Below are positions 18,977 to 28,356 of a DNA stretch of 34,205 nucleotides, one piece after another. The position numbers and the translations under genes are program-made. Source of the DNA: Mariprofundaceae bacterium (lineage in GTDB: Bacteria; Pseudomonadota; Zetaproteobacteria; Mariprofundales; Mariprofundaceae); NCBI GenBank assembly GCA_030950985.1, contig JAUZQM010000071.1, forward strand, positions 1 to 34,205. The letters are read 5' to 3'. Numbering within the stretch: the stretch's first letter is position 1; each line of letters begins with the position of its first letter. Under the pieces are notes generated by a model. The model saw only the letters and a list, made by a program, of their open reading frames with translations. It did not search any database and had not been told where the DNA came from.

Positions 18977-20808
18977 TGTGTGGCATTATCGGGGTGGTTT
19001 CAAATAGATCATCTCAAGTAGACTTATTGCAAGGTCTAAAAAACATGGAGTACCGAGGGTACGATAGTGCAGGTATTTGCACCATCGAGAATAAACACTT
19101 AAAAACGTCTAAAGCAGTGGGTAAACTGGATCAATTAACCGCGTGTTTAGCGACTCATGAGCATGTTGGTAAGGTTGGTATTGGACATACGCGCTGGGCG
19201 ACGCATGGCAAAGCAACCGTTGAAAATGCTCACCCTCATAGTACTGCAAACGTAGCTGTGGTTCATAATGGTATTATTGAAAACCATGTGAAGCTTCGTC
19301 GAAGTCTTGAATTTGATGCCGTGAATTTTTTATCGCATACTGATACGGAAGTGATTCCACACCTGTTGACCAAGTTACTTCAGCAAGACCAAAGTATGAA
19401 AAAAAACATTCCTCTGTTGTTAGCTCAATTGGAAGGGGCATACGCATTGGGCATGTTGAACCTTGCAACACCCGATGAACTGTGGTTTGCACGCAAAGGA
19501 AGTCCCTTGTTATTGGCTCGAGGGAATCATGGCTATTATATTGCATCGGATGGTTTGGCGGTTGCAGGTGTTGCGACGGAGATGATGTACCTTGATGAAG
19601 GTGAATGGGGTTATATTCATCAAAATGGTGTGATTATTTACAACCAATTGGGTGATAATGTAACGCAAACACACACTTGGCAAGCCATGCCAGATAGACT
19701 TGAAAACAGCGGTAAGGGTGGTTATGACCACTTTATGTTGAAAGAAATCCATGAACAGCCTGCGATAATGGCACATATTATGGATAGCTATGCAAGCAAG
19801 GAAGGTGTTCAATTTCCTGATGCAACATGGTTGAGTGATGTTGTCTTGCCTGATCGTATTGTCATGGTGGCATGTGGTACATCGTATCATGCAGCGTTGA
19901 CAGCAAGGTATTGGCTGGAGCGTTACTTACAAGTATCTGTGGAAGTGGATGTGGCTTCTGAATACCGTTATCGAGACCCGATTATTGGTTCGAACACATG
20001 GCTGATTACCTTATCTCAGTCAGGAGAAACAGCCGATACCTTGGAGGCTCTGCGTTTATTCAAAGGTAAAACACCTGATAATCGAACCTTGGCTATTTGC
20101 AATGTACCCAGCTCATCATTGGTGCGTGAATCAGATGGTTTGATTGCATTGAACGCAGGGGTTGAAATTGGCGTAGCCTCGACCAAAGCTTATACAGCGC
20201 AATTGGCTATCCTAGCCTTGTTGGCAATGAAACTGGCAGTTCGTTCGGGTAATATGTCAAAGCAAGCATGGCGAGAGCATTATCAAGCCATGTGTAATCT
20301 TGAAGAGAATATGAATGACATATTGACATGTTCTTCGGATATTCAAAAACTAACGCCGCTTTTTTCTGATGTTCATGGCGTACTATTTTTAGGTCGAGGA
20401 CCTAGTTTTCCATTGGCATTGGAAGGTGCGTTGAAATTGAAGGAGATTTCTTATTTACATGCGGAAGGTTATCCTGCGGGTGAAATGAAACATGGTCCTA
20501 TTGCGTTGATTGATGCGCAATTACCCGTGATTATTATTGCACCCAAGCAGTATCATTTGGATAAGGTGATTTCAAGCTTGCATGAAGTCAAAGCCAGAGG
20601 AGCCAAGGTTATTTTATTAACGGATGTAAAAATGGATGACTACTCTGATGACGTGGAAAGTATTATTTCATTACCAACCGGTGATTATTTCACAGCACCG
20701 TTGTTGGCAGCCATTCCACTCCAATTGTTGGCGTATGAAGTGGCGAAATTCAAAGGGACGGATGTGGATCAACCTCGAAACTTAGCTAAATCTGTGACGG
20801 TAGAATGA
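18976..20808 (+). CDS. glmS: Glucosamine-6-phosphate synthase (glutamine-hydrolysing)
   Basis: GlmS converts fructose-6-phosphate and glutamine to glucosamine-6-phosphate, the first step toward UDP-GlcNAc. The 610-residue product (E. coli 609) starts GTG TGT GGC, so the catalytic Cys becomes residue 1 after Met removal (CGIIGVV). This fixes the start at 18976, sharing one base with the glmU stop and preceded by GGAG. The glutaminase domain (1-240) has GYDSAGI and GHTRWATHG. Two SIS domains follow, with ACGTSYHA, SQSGETADT and GRGPSFPLALEGALKLKEISY. The C-terminus DVDQPRNLAKSVTVE is typical. I see no glmS ribozyme in the short space upstream. Confidence 0.98.
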   Translation: MCGIIGVVSNRSSQVDLLQGLKNMEYRGYDSAGICTIENKHLKTSKAVGKLDQLTACLATHEHVGKVGIGHTRWATHGKATVENAHPHSTANVAVVHNGIIENHVKLRRSLEFDAVNFLSHTDTEVIPHLLTKLLQQDQSMKKNIPLLLAQLEGAYALGMLNLATPDELWFARKGSPLLLARGNHGYYIASDGLAVAGVATEMMYLDEGEWGYIHQNGVIIYNQLGDNVTQTHTWQAMPDRLENSGKGGYDHFMLKEIHEQPAIMAHIMDSYASKEGVQFPDATWLSDVVLPDRIVMVACGTSYHAALTARYWLERYLQVSVEVDVASEYRYRDPIIGSNTWLITLSQSGETADTLEALRLFKGKTPDNRTLAICNVPSSSLVRESDGLIALNAGVEIGVASTKAYTAQLAILALLAMKLAVRSGNMSKQAWREHYQAMCNLEENMNDILTCSSDIQKLTPLFSDVHGVLFLGRGPSFPLALEGALKLKEISYLHAEGYPAGEMKHGPIALIDAQLPVIIIAPKQYHLDKVISSLHEVKARGAKVILLTDVKMDDYSDDVESIISLPTGDYFTAPLLAAIPLQLLAYEVAKFKGTDVDQPRNLAKSVTVE

Positions 20809-20809
20809 T

Positions 20810-21703
20810 ATGAGCATCACAGGAAAAACCCATGTTTATGGGATTATTGGCAATCCTGTTACACACTCATTATCACCTATTTTTCAAGCGTATTTTGCTG
20901 AAAAAAATAGGATTGATGCGGTGTATGTTCCGTTTTCTGTGGCTGATGAAACGTTGCAAGTGGCTTTAGATGGCTTGCGACAAGCATCTATTCAAGGCTT
21001 GAATATTACCGTTCCGTTTAAAGAACGGGTATTGCCTTATGTCTGTATGGACGATGATGTGCGTTGTATCGGTGCTGCGAACACCTTAAAAGCTACCGAT
21101 GGACAATGGCATGCTTACAATACCGATTGGCAAGGTGTTGCTGCTGTCATGCAAGGTTCAGGCTTGGATTTTCAAGATCAAAATGTCTTGCTATTTGGTG
21201 CGGGAGGAACAGCGCGTGCTGCTTTACATGCAGCGGCGGCTATGGGGGTTTCTCGTGTGTGGATTTGTAATCGTTCGACTGAAAGGCGAGATGTTTTGAT
21301 TGAACATGCCTTGAAAACATATCCCAAGATGGTGTGCGAAGCGGTTGCGTGGAAGCAAGCTGCTGTTGATAAGGTGAGCGTTGATGCGTGTTTGATGATG
21401 AATACAACATCGATTGGTTTATCAGATGATCAGATATTTCCCTTTCAGCTACAAGGGAATGGTTGGGCGATGGATGCGGTTTATCGCCCCGATGGTGAGA
21501 CAGCTTTTGTAGCGGCGGCACACCAAGCAGGGCGTGATGTCGTGGATGGTTTACCCATGTTGATTGCTCAAGGGGTTAAATCATTTGAAATTTGGCATCC
21601 AGAGTGTGGATTGGATCAATTAGATGCATTGCATTGGATAGCGAATGAATTAAAGCGTGTTCCTTTCAATTTACCAGGGTGGGAGAGTGTTCATGAAACG
21701 TAG
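20810..21703 (+). CDS. aroE: Shikimate dehydrogenase
   Basis: AroE reduces 3-dehydroshikimate to shikimate with NADPH in aromatic amino acid synthesis. The 297-residue product has SLSP (20-23), catalytic Lys71 in NITVPFKE, AANTL (89-93), Asp106 in YNTDW, the nucleotide-binding GAGGTARAAL, and the NADP phosphate-binding NRSTERR. MNTTSIGL and GLPMLIAQG near the end are also typical. It starts one base after the glmS stop. Its last 11 bases overlap the pilB start, which ties a metabolic gene to the pilus genes. Confidence 0.96.
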   Translation: MSITGKTHVYGIIGNPVTHSLSPIFQAYFAEKNRIDAVYVPFSVADETLQVALDGLRQASIQGLNITVPFKERVLPYVCMDDDVRCIGAANTLKATDGQWHAYNTDWQGVAAVMQGSGLDFQDQNVLLFGAGGTARAALHAAAAMGVSRVWICNRSTERRDVLIEHALKTYPKMVCEAVAWKQAAVDKVSVDACLMMNTTSIGLSDDQIFPFQLQGNGWAMDAVYRPDGETAFVAAAHQAGRDVVDGLPMLIAQGVKSFEIWHPECGLDQLDALHWIANELKRVPFNLPGWESVHET

Positions 21704-23405
21704 TCGTTTGGGCGATATTTTACTGAGAAAAAAAGCCATCTCTGAAGAGCAACTGCGTATGGTGATGCGGGAAATGAAGATGAATGGTGTCAGTCTTATT
21801 TCAGAACTGGTACGACAAGAGATTTTCGATGAAAAGGTGTTGACACAGTTTATTGGCAAAAGTTTTGGACGACCTCTGGTTGATCTTGGCAAGCTTGATG
21901 TAAGTGAGTATATCAAAAAAGCGAATGTGAGTAGTATTTCCACTGAGATGATGTATAAAAATAAAGCCATCCCTATTGATCGTAAAGGACATACGGTGAC
22001 GTTGGCCGTGGCAGATCCTTATGATATTGATGCTTTGGATGTGATGTCTTTTATAAGTGGTGCACAGATTGATGTGGTCATTGTAGCCGAATCCCAGTTG
22101 TTAGAGGCACTGGATGAATTGACAGGTGCAGGTCAACAAATTGAAGATGTGATGAGTTCCATTGGTGCGAATGAAGTTGAAATGGTTGAGATCGAAGAAA
22201 GCAAGATGGATAGTGTTTCTTTGAGGGCGGCAACAGAAGAAGCACCTGTGGCTCAGTTGGTTAATTTGATTTTTTTGGATGCTGTGAAACGTGGTGCATC
22301 TGATATTCATATTGAACCTTATGAAAAGGCATTACGGGTTCGCTATCGTGTGGATGGCATATTACAGGAAATTATGCGACCTCCTATGAGAATGCGTGAT
22401 GCCATAGTGTCGAAAATTAAAATTCAAGCTAGGTTGAACATTGCAGAACGGCGTATTCCTCAAGATGGTCGTATTAAGTTGCGTTTATCCAAGGCAAAAA
22501 GTGTCGATTTTCGTGTATCCATCTTACCTACGTTATTTGGCGAAAAAGTGGTTATGCGTTTATTGGATCAATCCAGTTTACAGTTGGATATGACCAAACT
22601 TGGATATGAAGAAGAAGATTTGAAAAAATTTCAACAGCAAATTCACCAACCTTATGGGATGGTATTGGTGACAGGTCCAACAGGCTCGGGGAAAACTGTG
22701 AGTTTGTATTCAGCGGTGGCGGAATTGAATCAACCGGGTGTGAATATTTGTACTGCGGAAGATCCTGTAGAATTTAACTTTATGGGTATCAATCAAGTCA
22801 ATGTGAACCCTGCGGTGGGTATGGACTTTCCAGCAGCATTGAAATCTTTTTTGCGCCAAGATCCCGATATTATTCTGATTGGTGAAATTCGTGATTATGA
22901 TACTGCGGCGATTGGTATTAAAGCGGCATTAACAGGGCATTTGGTATTGGCAACCTTGCATACCAATGATGCACCTTCAACCATGACCCGTATGATTAAT
23001 ATGGGGATTGAATCTTTCCTTGTGGGATCAGCAGTCAATTTAGTCACAGCCCAACGTTTGGGAAGAAGGACGTGTAAAGAATGCTCGGCTCCGATTGATA
23101 TACCCAAACAAGCATTGGTTAATGCGGGATTTTCTGAAGCAGATATTGGTAGTTTTCAACCGATGCAGGGTAAGGGTTGTAAAGTATGTAATGGTACAGG
23201 TTATAAAGGGCGTGTGGGTATTTATCAGGTGATGGCTGTAAGTGATGAAATACGAGATGCTGTTTATGCAGGTAAAAACTCGGATGAGTTGAATGCTATT
23301 GCAGTCTCTCAAGGTGTTAAAACATTGCGTATGGCAGCATTAAATAAAGTGAAAGACGGCTCGATTTCTTTAGAGGAATGTTTGCGCGTTACGGTGGGTG
23401 ATTGA
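21693..23405 (+). CDS. pilB: Type IV pilus assembly ATPase PilB
   Basis: PilB is the hexameric cytoplasmic motor that polymerises pilin. The 570-residue product has an N-terminal MshEN/T2SSE-N domain (about 1-145), DIHIEPYEKALRVRYRVDG, Walker A GPTGSGKT (328-335), the Asp box near ICTAEDPVEF, Walker B with PDIILIGEIRD, the His box LATLHTNDA, and a tetracysteine zinc site CKEC plus CKVC. The ATG at 21693 is chosen because GGGAG is upstream; ORF extension to 21657 lies inside aroE. GspE of type II secretion is an alternative, but adjacent pilC and pilD and the absence of other gsp genes favour PilB. Confidence 0.94.
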   Translation: MKRSRLGDILLRKKAISEEQLRMVMREMKMNGVSLISELVRQEIFDEKVLTQFIGKSFGRPLVDLGKLDVSEYIKKANVSSISTEMMYKNKAIPIDRKGHTVTLAVADPYDIDALDVMSFISGAQIDVVIVAESQLLEALDELTGAGQQIEDVMSSIGANEVEMVEIEESKMDSVSLRAATEEAPVAQLVNLIFLDAVKRGASDIHIEPYEKALRVRYRVDGILQEIMRPPMRMRDAIVSKIKIQARLNIAERRIPQDGRIKLRLSKAKSVDFRVSILPTLFGEKVVMRLLDQSSLQLDMTKLGYEEEDLKKFQQQIHQPYGMVLVTGPTGSGKTVSLYSAVAELNQPGVNICTAEDPVEFNFMGINQVNVNPAVGMDFPAALKSFLRQDPDIILIGEIRDYDTAAIGIKAALTGHLVLATLHTNDAPSTMTRMINMGIESFLVGSAVNLVTAQRLGRRTCKECSAPIDIPKQALVNAGFSEADIGSFQPMQGKGCKVCNGTGYKGRVGIYQVMAVSDEIRDAVYAGKNSDELNAIAVSQGVKTLRMAALNKVKDGSISLEECLRVTVGD

Positions 23406-24601
23406 TGTCAATTTTTATTTGGACAGCGAAAGCACGGGATGGAAGCTCTAAGGAAGGTGAGCTTGAGCTTCCCAATAAAGATATTGCTATGGCAACCTTG
23501 CGGCGAAAAGGTTTTAAGGACATTAAAATCAAAAAAAAACCTGTAGAAATTGTCATTTTTGAAGAAAAAGTTGAAGAAAAAGATATTTCTATTTTCTTTC
23601 GACAACTTTCAACCATGATTGATACGGGTTTACCTTTGGTGCAATGTTTTGAATTGGCAGAAAAGGGAAGTGATAAGAAAGCCTTAACCAAATTATTAGC
23701 AAATATTCGCCATGAACTCGAAAGCGGTACGCCATTGGGTGAGACCTTGCGAAAATTTCCTGATGAATTTGATCGTTTATCATGTGCGTTGGTGGAAGCA
23801 GGCGAGCAAGGTGGTATTTTAGATACCATTCTTTTAAGGGTTTGTATTTACAAAGAAAAATCGATGGCATTGAAGTCAAAAATAAAATCAGCGATGATTT
23901 ATCCGATTGCGATTTTATCGGTGTCTTTTATTGTCACGTCGATTTTGATGATTTTTGTCATTCCAGTATTTAGTGAAATGTTTTCATCGTTTGGTGCAGC
24001 ACTTCCGATGCCAACGCAAATTGCAATGAATATTTCGGATGTTTTTGTGGCTTATTGGTATGTGGTTCTTGCGGGTCCCTTTGTGCTTATTTGGAGTATC
24101 AAAGCCATTTATAAAACGCCCAAGGGTCACTTTCAACTGGATCAATTGTTATTAAATTTACCCGTTATTGGTGATGTATTACGTAAGGGAGCCGTGGCGA
24201 GATTTTGTCGAACTTTTTCCACTTTAACTGCGGCAGGTGTACCCATTTTAGAGTCATTGGATACGGTGGCTGAAACAGCAGGGAATGTGGTGATTGAAGA
24301 GGTGATTCTTTCTTGTAAAGATTCGATTACTCAAGGGCAGTCGTTGGCCGAACCGCTGGAGACGAGTAAAATTTTCCCGATTATGGTTACACAAATGATT
24401 TCCATTGGTGAGCAAACTGGAGCATTGGAAGAAATGTTAGGAAAAATTGCTGATTTTTATGAGGCAGAAGTGGAAGTCGCAGTGGATGGTATGACAGCCC
24501 TTATGGAACCCCTCATTATGGCATTTTTGGGCGTGGTGATTGGTGGTTTGGTGATTGCGATGTATCTACCTATTTTCCAAATGGCATCTGTGGTTGGGTA
24601 A
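23405..24601 (+). CDS. pilC: Type IV pilus inner-membrane platform protein PilC
   Basis: PilC is the inner-membrane platform on which PilB acts. The 398-residue product has two T2SSF repeats (about 65-190 and 270-390), each led by the family motif: FFRQLSTMIDTGLPLVQ and FCRTFSTLTAAGVPILESL. Three hydrophobic segments lie near 165-190, 205-232 and 365-390. The ATG at 23405 overlaps the pilB stop by one base (TGATG). Length matches PilC (about 400). Confidence 0.94.
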   Translation: MSIFIWTAKARDGSSKEGELELPNKDIAMATLRRKGFKDIKIKKKPVEIVIFEEKVEEKDISIFFRQLSTMIDTGLPLVQCFELAEKGSDKKALTKLLANIRHELESGTPLGETLRKFPDEFDRLSCALVEAGEQGGILDTILLRVCIYKEKSMALKSKIKSAMIYPIAILSVSFIVTSILMIFVIPVFSEMFSSFGAALPMPTQIAMNISDVFVAYWYVVLAGPFVLIWSIKAIYKTPKGHFQLDQLLLNLPVIGDVLRKGAVARFCRTFSTLTAAGVPILESLDTVAETAGNVVIEEVILSCKDSITQGQSLAEPLETSKIFPIMVTQMISIGEQTGALEEMLGKIADFYEAEVEVAVDGMTALMEPLIMAFLGVVIGGLVIAMYLPIFQMASVVG

Positions 24602-24610
24602 GATCAATAA

Positions 24611-26182
24611 ATGGATAAAGGTCGCGTGGCCTTGTTAGCTGAACAACGCCAACGTTTGCTTTCATTATTGTTGTGGAGAACTTTAGCAAGTTTCCTTCTT
24701 TTATTGTTAACCAGATGGTTTTATTGGCCAGCATCGGATCTGGTTGAGCAACAATATTTAATGAATTTAAGCTTAATCTGGATCAGCTTGCTTATGATCC
24801 AAGGTTTATTGTGGCGTTATTTTCAAAGGGCTTTTCTACCTCAATTATTCTTTCAATTTTCCTCTGATTTAGTATTGATAGCAGCTTTAATGTTTATGAC
24901 TGGAGGGGTTCATAGCCCCTTTGTTTTGCTCTTTGGTCTGGTGATTGTATTAGCGGGTACACAAGCTAGGGTATTATTGGTGTTGAGTATTGCAGTATTT
25001 GCATCGGCGGCTTACTTATCATCGGTGTATCTTTTTTCATGGCTCCATGCCGAGGCATTACCAAGTGAAGCAACGTTAAAATTATTGTTGCAAACATCAA
25101 TGTTTTGGTTGGTGGGTGGTGTGATGGCATTGATTTCTCGCCGCCATGCAAGCTTGATGCTTGAAAGCCATCATGTACTGCAAGAGCATCGTGATTTAAA
25201 ACATTTACATAGTGATCTAATGGCATCCATGCAAGAAGGTATCTTGGTGTTAGATAAAGCATTGAAAGTGATTGACTGTAATGCATCCTTTTTAAAGGTC
25301 TTGAATAATGTCGCGTACTTGAATAAGGATTTGTCGCTTTTAGGCGATTTTCCTGAACCTTTAATGATATCATTATTGTCACCGAAGCAACAAAGTATAC
25401 GTGTGGAGTGGGAATATGGAGAAGCGACTTATTTACTGACCAATGGATTTTTCTCACAACACCAAGATGCGTATGCTTGGCTGACTTTGGTGGATATTAC
25501 ATTATTGCGGACATTGGAAGTAAAACTCGCGGAGCAAGAACGTTTGGCATCGTTGGGTCGTTTATCGGCGATGTTGGCGCATGAGTTTCGTAACCCTATG
25601 CAGACGATTGCTCAAGCGACTGAATTGATGCCACGATTGCCTGAAAAATCACAAGGCAACATGCAAAAAATTGTTGCGGAAGAAGTGCAACGTTTGAACT
25701 GTTTACTGACAGATATGTTGGATTATTCAAAACCACTTGAGGCAACCATCGTGACCGTGGATGTGCATTCAGTGATTGAAAGTTTATTGAAACAAGATGT
25801 ATTTTTAGCCGCTCAAGTACAAGTATCGCTTGCTTTGGACTATTTGCAGGTGGATGAACGTCATTGGCGGCGGGTATTGGAAAATCTTTTGCATCATGCG
25901 ATTGCTGCTAGTCCAGAACCTGCAAGTGTTCGTATCATACTCAGTGAAGAGGCTGGCAATTGGTGCTTAGCGGTTTGCGATCAAGGGGAATGTTTGAGTG
26001 AAGTGATGCGTTTGCAAATGTTCGAACCGTTTGGAACCCATCGTGGAGGGACAGGTTTGGGTTTGGCAACCGTGTGGCAAATTTGTAAAGCCGATGAATG
26101 GGTGTTGAGGGTGGAAAGTGATGACAATATGACATGTATACGTGTACAAGCTCAACGCTGTGATGAGGTCAATGATGGCTAA
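24611..26182 (+). CDS. pilS: PilS-like membrane sensor histidine kinase
   Basis: This is a likely sensor kinase for pilin expression, paired with the downstream sigma54 activator. The 523-residue product has six N-terminal hydrophobic segments (within about 22-176), as in Pseudomonas PilS. A PAS-like domain follows (about 200-300), then H-box LAHEFRNPMQT with His324, and G2 region GGTGLGLATV (about 479-488). Two ATP-site features are off consensus: the N-box reads ENLLHHAIAAS, with His429 where the Mg-binding Asn is expected, and the G1 box reads DQGEC (457-461), with Cys for the second Gly. Kinase activity may be weak or absent. It starts 9 bases after pilC and overlaps pilR by 8 bases. The pil role is inferred from topology and position. 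Confidence 0.8.
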   Translation: MDKGRVALLAEQRQRLLSLLLWRTLASFLLLLLTRWFYWPASDLVEQQYLMNLSLIWISLLMIQGLLWRYFQRAFLPQLFFQFSSDLVLIAALMFMTGGVHSPFVLLFGLVIVLAGTQARVLLVLSIAVFASAAYLSSVYLFSWLHAEALPSEATLKLLLQTSMFWLVGGVMALISRRHASLMLESHHVLQEHRDLKHLHSDLMASMQEGILVLDKALKVIDCNASFLKVLNNVAYLNKDLSLLGDFPEPLMISLLSPKQQSIRVEWEYGEATYLLTNGFFSQHQDAYAWLTLVDITLLRTLEVKLAEQERLASLGRLSAMLAHEFRNPMQTIAQATELMPRLPEKSQGNMQKIVAEEVQRLNCLLTDMLDYSKPLEATIVTVDVHSVIESLLKQDVFLAAQVQVSLALDYLQVDERHWRRVLENLLHHAIAASPEPASVRIILSEEAGNWCLAVCDQGECLSEVMRLQMFEPFGTHRGGTGLGLATVWQICKADEWVLRVESDDNMTCIRVQAQRCDEVNDG

Positions 26183-27563
26183 TATTTTATTGGTCGAAGA
26201 TGAATGGAATGCACGTCAGGTGTTATCTTTGGGTTTGGAAACCGTTGGTCATGAAGTCTTGGCGTGTGCCAATCCCAATGAGGCGGAGCAAGCATTAAAA
26301 ACACAGGTGTTTGATGTGGTGTTAACAGATTTGCGCATGGAAGGGCGGGATGCAGGGCTTGAGGTGATTCGGATGGCTGCCGATTTATGTCCGCAAGCTC
26401 AAATTTTGTTGTTAACAGCTTATGCCAGTGCTGCGACTGCTGTGGAAGCGATGCGTGAAGGTGCTTTTGATTATTTGACCAAACCCGTATCCAGTGAAGA
26501 ACTAAGTGATGCTGTAGAACGTGCGTTAAGTGCTAGACAGGAACAAGCCGTCGAGCTTGAAGCGGCTAAGCCAACAAAAGATAGACAAGCAAAAAAACAT
26601 GCCAAAAAGCATTATTCACCATTTGAAATGGTCGGTGAATCACTGCTGATGCAACGTGTAAAAGATCGATTATCGCGTGCATCGAAACGTGATTTTACCG
26701 TGTTGATTACGGGTGAATCAGGTACAGGTAAAGAGTTAGCAGCGCGTTTTGTACATATGGAATCACTTCGTTCAAAGTCACCCTTTGTGGCGATTCATTG
26801 TGGTGCGATGCCTGAAGGTTTGTTTGAATCGGAGTTGTTTGGACATCGTAAAGGCGCGTTTACGAGTGCGGATCATGATCGTATTGGTTTGGTGGAATCA
26901 GCTCAGGGCGGAACGCTTTTTTTGGATGAAATCGGTGAGATGCCTTTAAGTATTCAAGTGAAACTTTTGCGCGTCTTGCAAGAAAAAAACTTTCGCCCTG
27001 TCGGTTCTGATGATGAAATTATTGCGGATATTCGTATTGTGGCGGCAACGAACCGTGATTTAATGGAAGAAGTGAAGCAAGGGCGTTTTCGTGAAGATTT
27101 GTTTTACCGTTTAAATGTCATTCCAGTCCATCTCCCCGCTTTACGTCAACGGAGAGAAGATATTCCTGATATTGTAGCGGTACTGGTGGAGCGTGCTGGT
27201 GGTGGTGTGACAATTCCCAAGCCTTGTATGGAAGCTTTGCAGGCACTGCCTTTATTGGGTAACGTGAGAGAATTGGAAAATATTTTGCAACGCTTGATGG
27301 CACTATCTGATGATAATACCTTGGATGTCCTTTTGTTGGATGATATGTCATCATCACACGATGATATGGGGCAATGGTCTTTGGCAGCCATGCAACGTGA
27401 AGGGCTTGATTTGGATCAAGTCTTGGAAACGGTCGAAAGACAATTGTTGCAAGAATCTTTAGATCAAACAGAAGGCAATGCTACACAAGCAGCAAAATTA
27501 TTGGGGCTTAGTTTTCGTTCTATACGTTATCGATTGAAAAAATTAGCCATAAAGGATGCGTAA
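26175..27563 (+). CDS. pilR: PilR-like sigma54-dependent response regulator
   Basis: This activator probably drives a sigma54 promoter such as that of pilin (pilA is not in the window). The 462-residue product has a receiver domain (Asp52, Lys103), a basic linker (about 132-146, several Lys and His), an AAA+ domain with Walker A GESGTGKE (180-187) and TLFLDEIGEM, and a Fis-type helix-turn-helix at the end (GNATQAAKLLGLSFRSIRYR). Odd: the sigma54-contact loop reads GAFTSA (227-232) instead of GAFTGA. The start at 26175 is chosen because GAGG is 6 bases upstream; ATG at 26172 or 26163 is possible. It overlaps pilS by 8 bases. The pair sits between pilC and pilD. Confidence 0.82.
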   Translation: MANILLVEDEWNARQVLSLGLETVGHEVLACANPNEAEQALKTQVFDVVLTDLRMEGRDAGLEVIRMAADLCPQAQILLLTAYASAATAVEAMREGAFDYLTKPVSSEELSDAVERALSARQEQAVELEAAKPTKDRQAKKHAKKHYSPFEMVGESLLMQRVKDRLSRASKRDFTVLITGESGTGKELAARFVHMESLRSKSPFVAIHCGAMPEGLFESELFGHRKGAFTSADHDRIGLVESAQGGTLFLDEIGEMPLSIQVKLLRVLQEKNFRPVGSDDEIIADIRIVAATNRDLMEEVKQGRFREDLFYRLNVIPVHLPALRQRREDIPDIVAVLVERAGGGVTIPKPCMEALQALPLLGNVRELENILQRLMALSDDNTLDVLLLDDMSSSHDDMGQWSLAAMQREGLDLDQVLETVERQLLQESLDQTEGNATQAAKLLGLSFRSIRYRLKKLAIKDA

Positions 27564-27566
27564 AAG

Positions 27567-28340
27567 ATGGATGTAGAAACCTTTGTGATCAGCATATCTG
27601 GTTTGCTCGGCTTGATGGTAGGCAGTTTTTCCAATGTCTGTGTGTACCGTATTCCACGTGGTGAATCCATTGCCTTTCCCGGTAGTCATTGTCCGAACTG
27701 CAATCATGATATTGCTTGGTATGATAATATTCCTTTATTATCTTGGTTGATATTAAAAGGAAAATGTCGTCATTGTTCTTTGGCTATTTCAGCGCGTTAC
27801 CCTTTTTTGGAAATGCTGATGGGTATCAGTTGGGCATTATTGGCATGGAAATTTGGTCCAACGTCGATGCTTTTGGAAGCCATTGTCTTGGTGAGTTTGT
27901 TGTGGATTTTAAGTTTAATCGATTATGAAACAGGCTATTTACCAGATATTTTGACCTTACCCGGTGTGTTAATTGGTATTCTTTTTGCGTGGTGGATTGG
28001 GGATATTGAATCATCATTATTGGGTGCAGTGCTGGGTTATGGCGTTTTTTGGTTGGTGGCAACATTGTTTTTTTTGGTCACCAAAAAAGAAGGTATGGGT
28101 CAAGGTGATTTTAAATTATTAGCCATGCTTGGTGCGTTTATGGGCTGGCAAGCCTTGCCGTTTATCGTGTTTACATCCTCTTTGGTAGGAGCTGTGGTGG
28201 GTCTTGCCTATTTGAAACTATCCAAACAAGGCAAAGATACTGAAATTCCTTTTGGCCCTTATTTGGCGATGGCAGGTATGCTGTGGTTTTTATGGGGACA
28301 TGAGATTTTATCGAGTTATCGAAGTTTGTTGTTTCCTTGA
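27567..28340 (+). CDS. pilD: Prepilin peptidase / N-methyltransferase
   Basis: PilD removes the prepilin leader and methylates the new N-terminus at the inner membrane. The 257-residue product has the zinc tetracysteine CPNC plus CRHC (Cys42, 45, 67, 70), and the aspartyl protease pair: Asp119 in LIDYETGYLPD and Asp181 in GMGQGDFKLLAMLGA. About seven to eight hydrophobic segments are visible. FSNVCVYRIPRG near the N-terminus is family-typical. It begins 3 bases after pilR. Closely following coaE repeats the pilB-C-D-coaE order seen in many gammaproteobacteria. Length is a little short compared with Pseudomonas PilD (290). Confidence 0.95.
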   Translation: MDVETFVISISGLLGLMVGSFSNVCVYRIPRGESIAFPGSHCPNCNHDIAWYDNIPLLSWLILKGKCRHCSLAISARYPFLEMLMGISWALLAWKFGPTSMLLEAIVLVSLLWILSLIDYETGYLPDILTLPGVLIGILFAWWIGDIESSLLGAVLGYGVFWLVATLFFLVTKKEGMGQGDFKLLAMLGAFMGWQALPFIVFTSSLVGAVVGLAYLKLSKQGKDTEIPFGPYLAMAGMLWFLWGHEILSSYRSLLFP

Positions 28341-28356
28341 GTGTAGGGCATAAACT

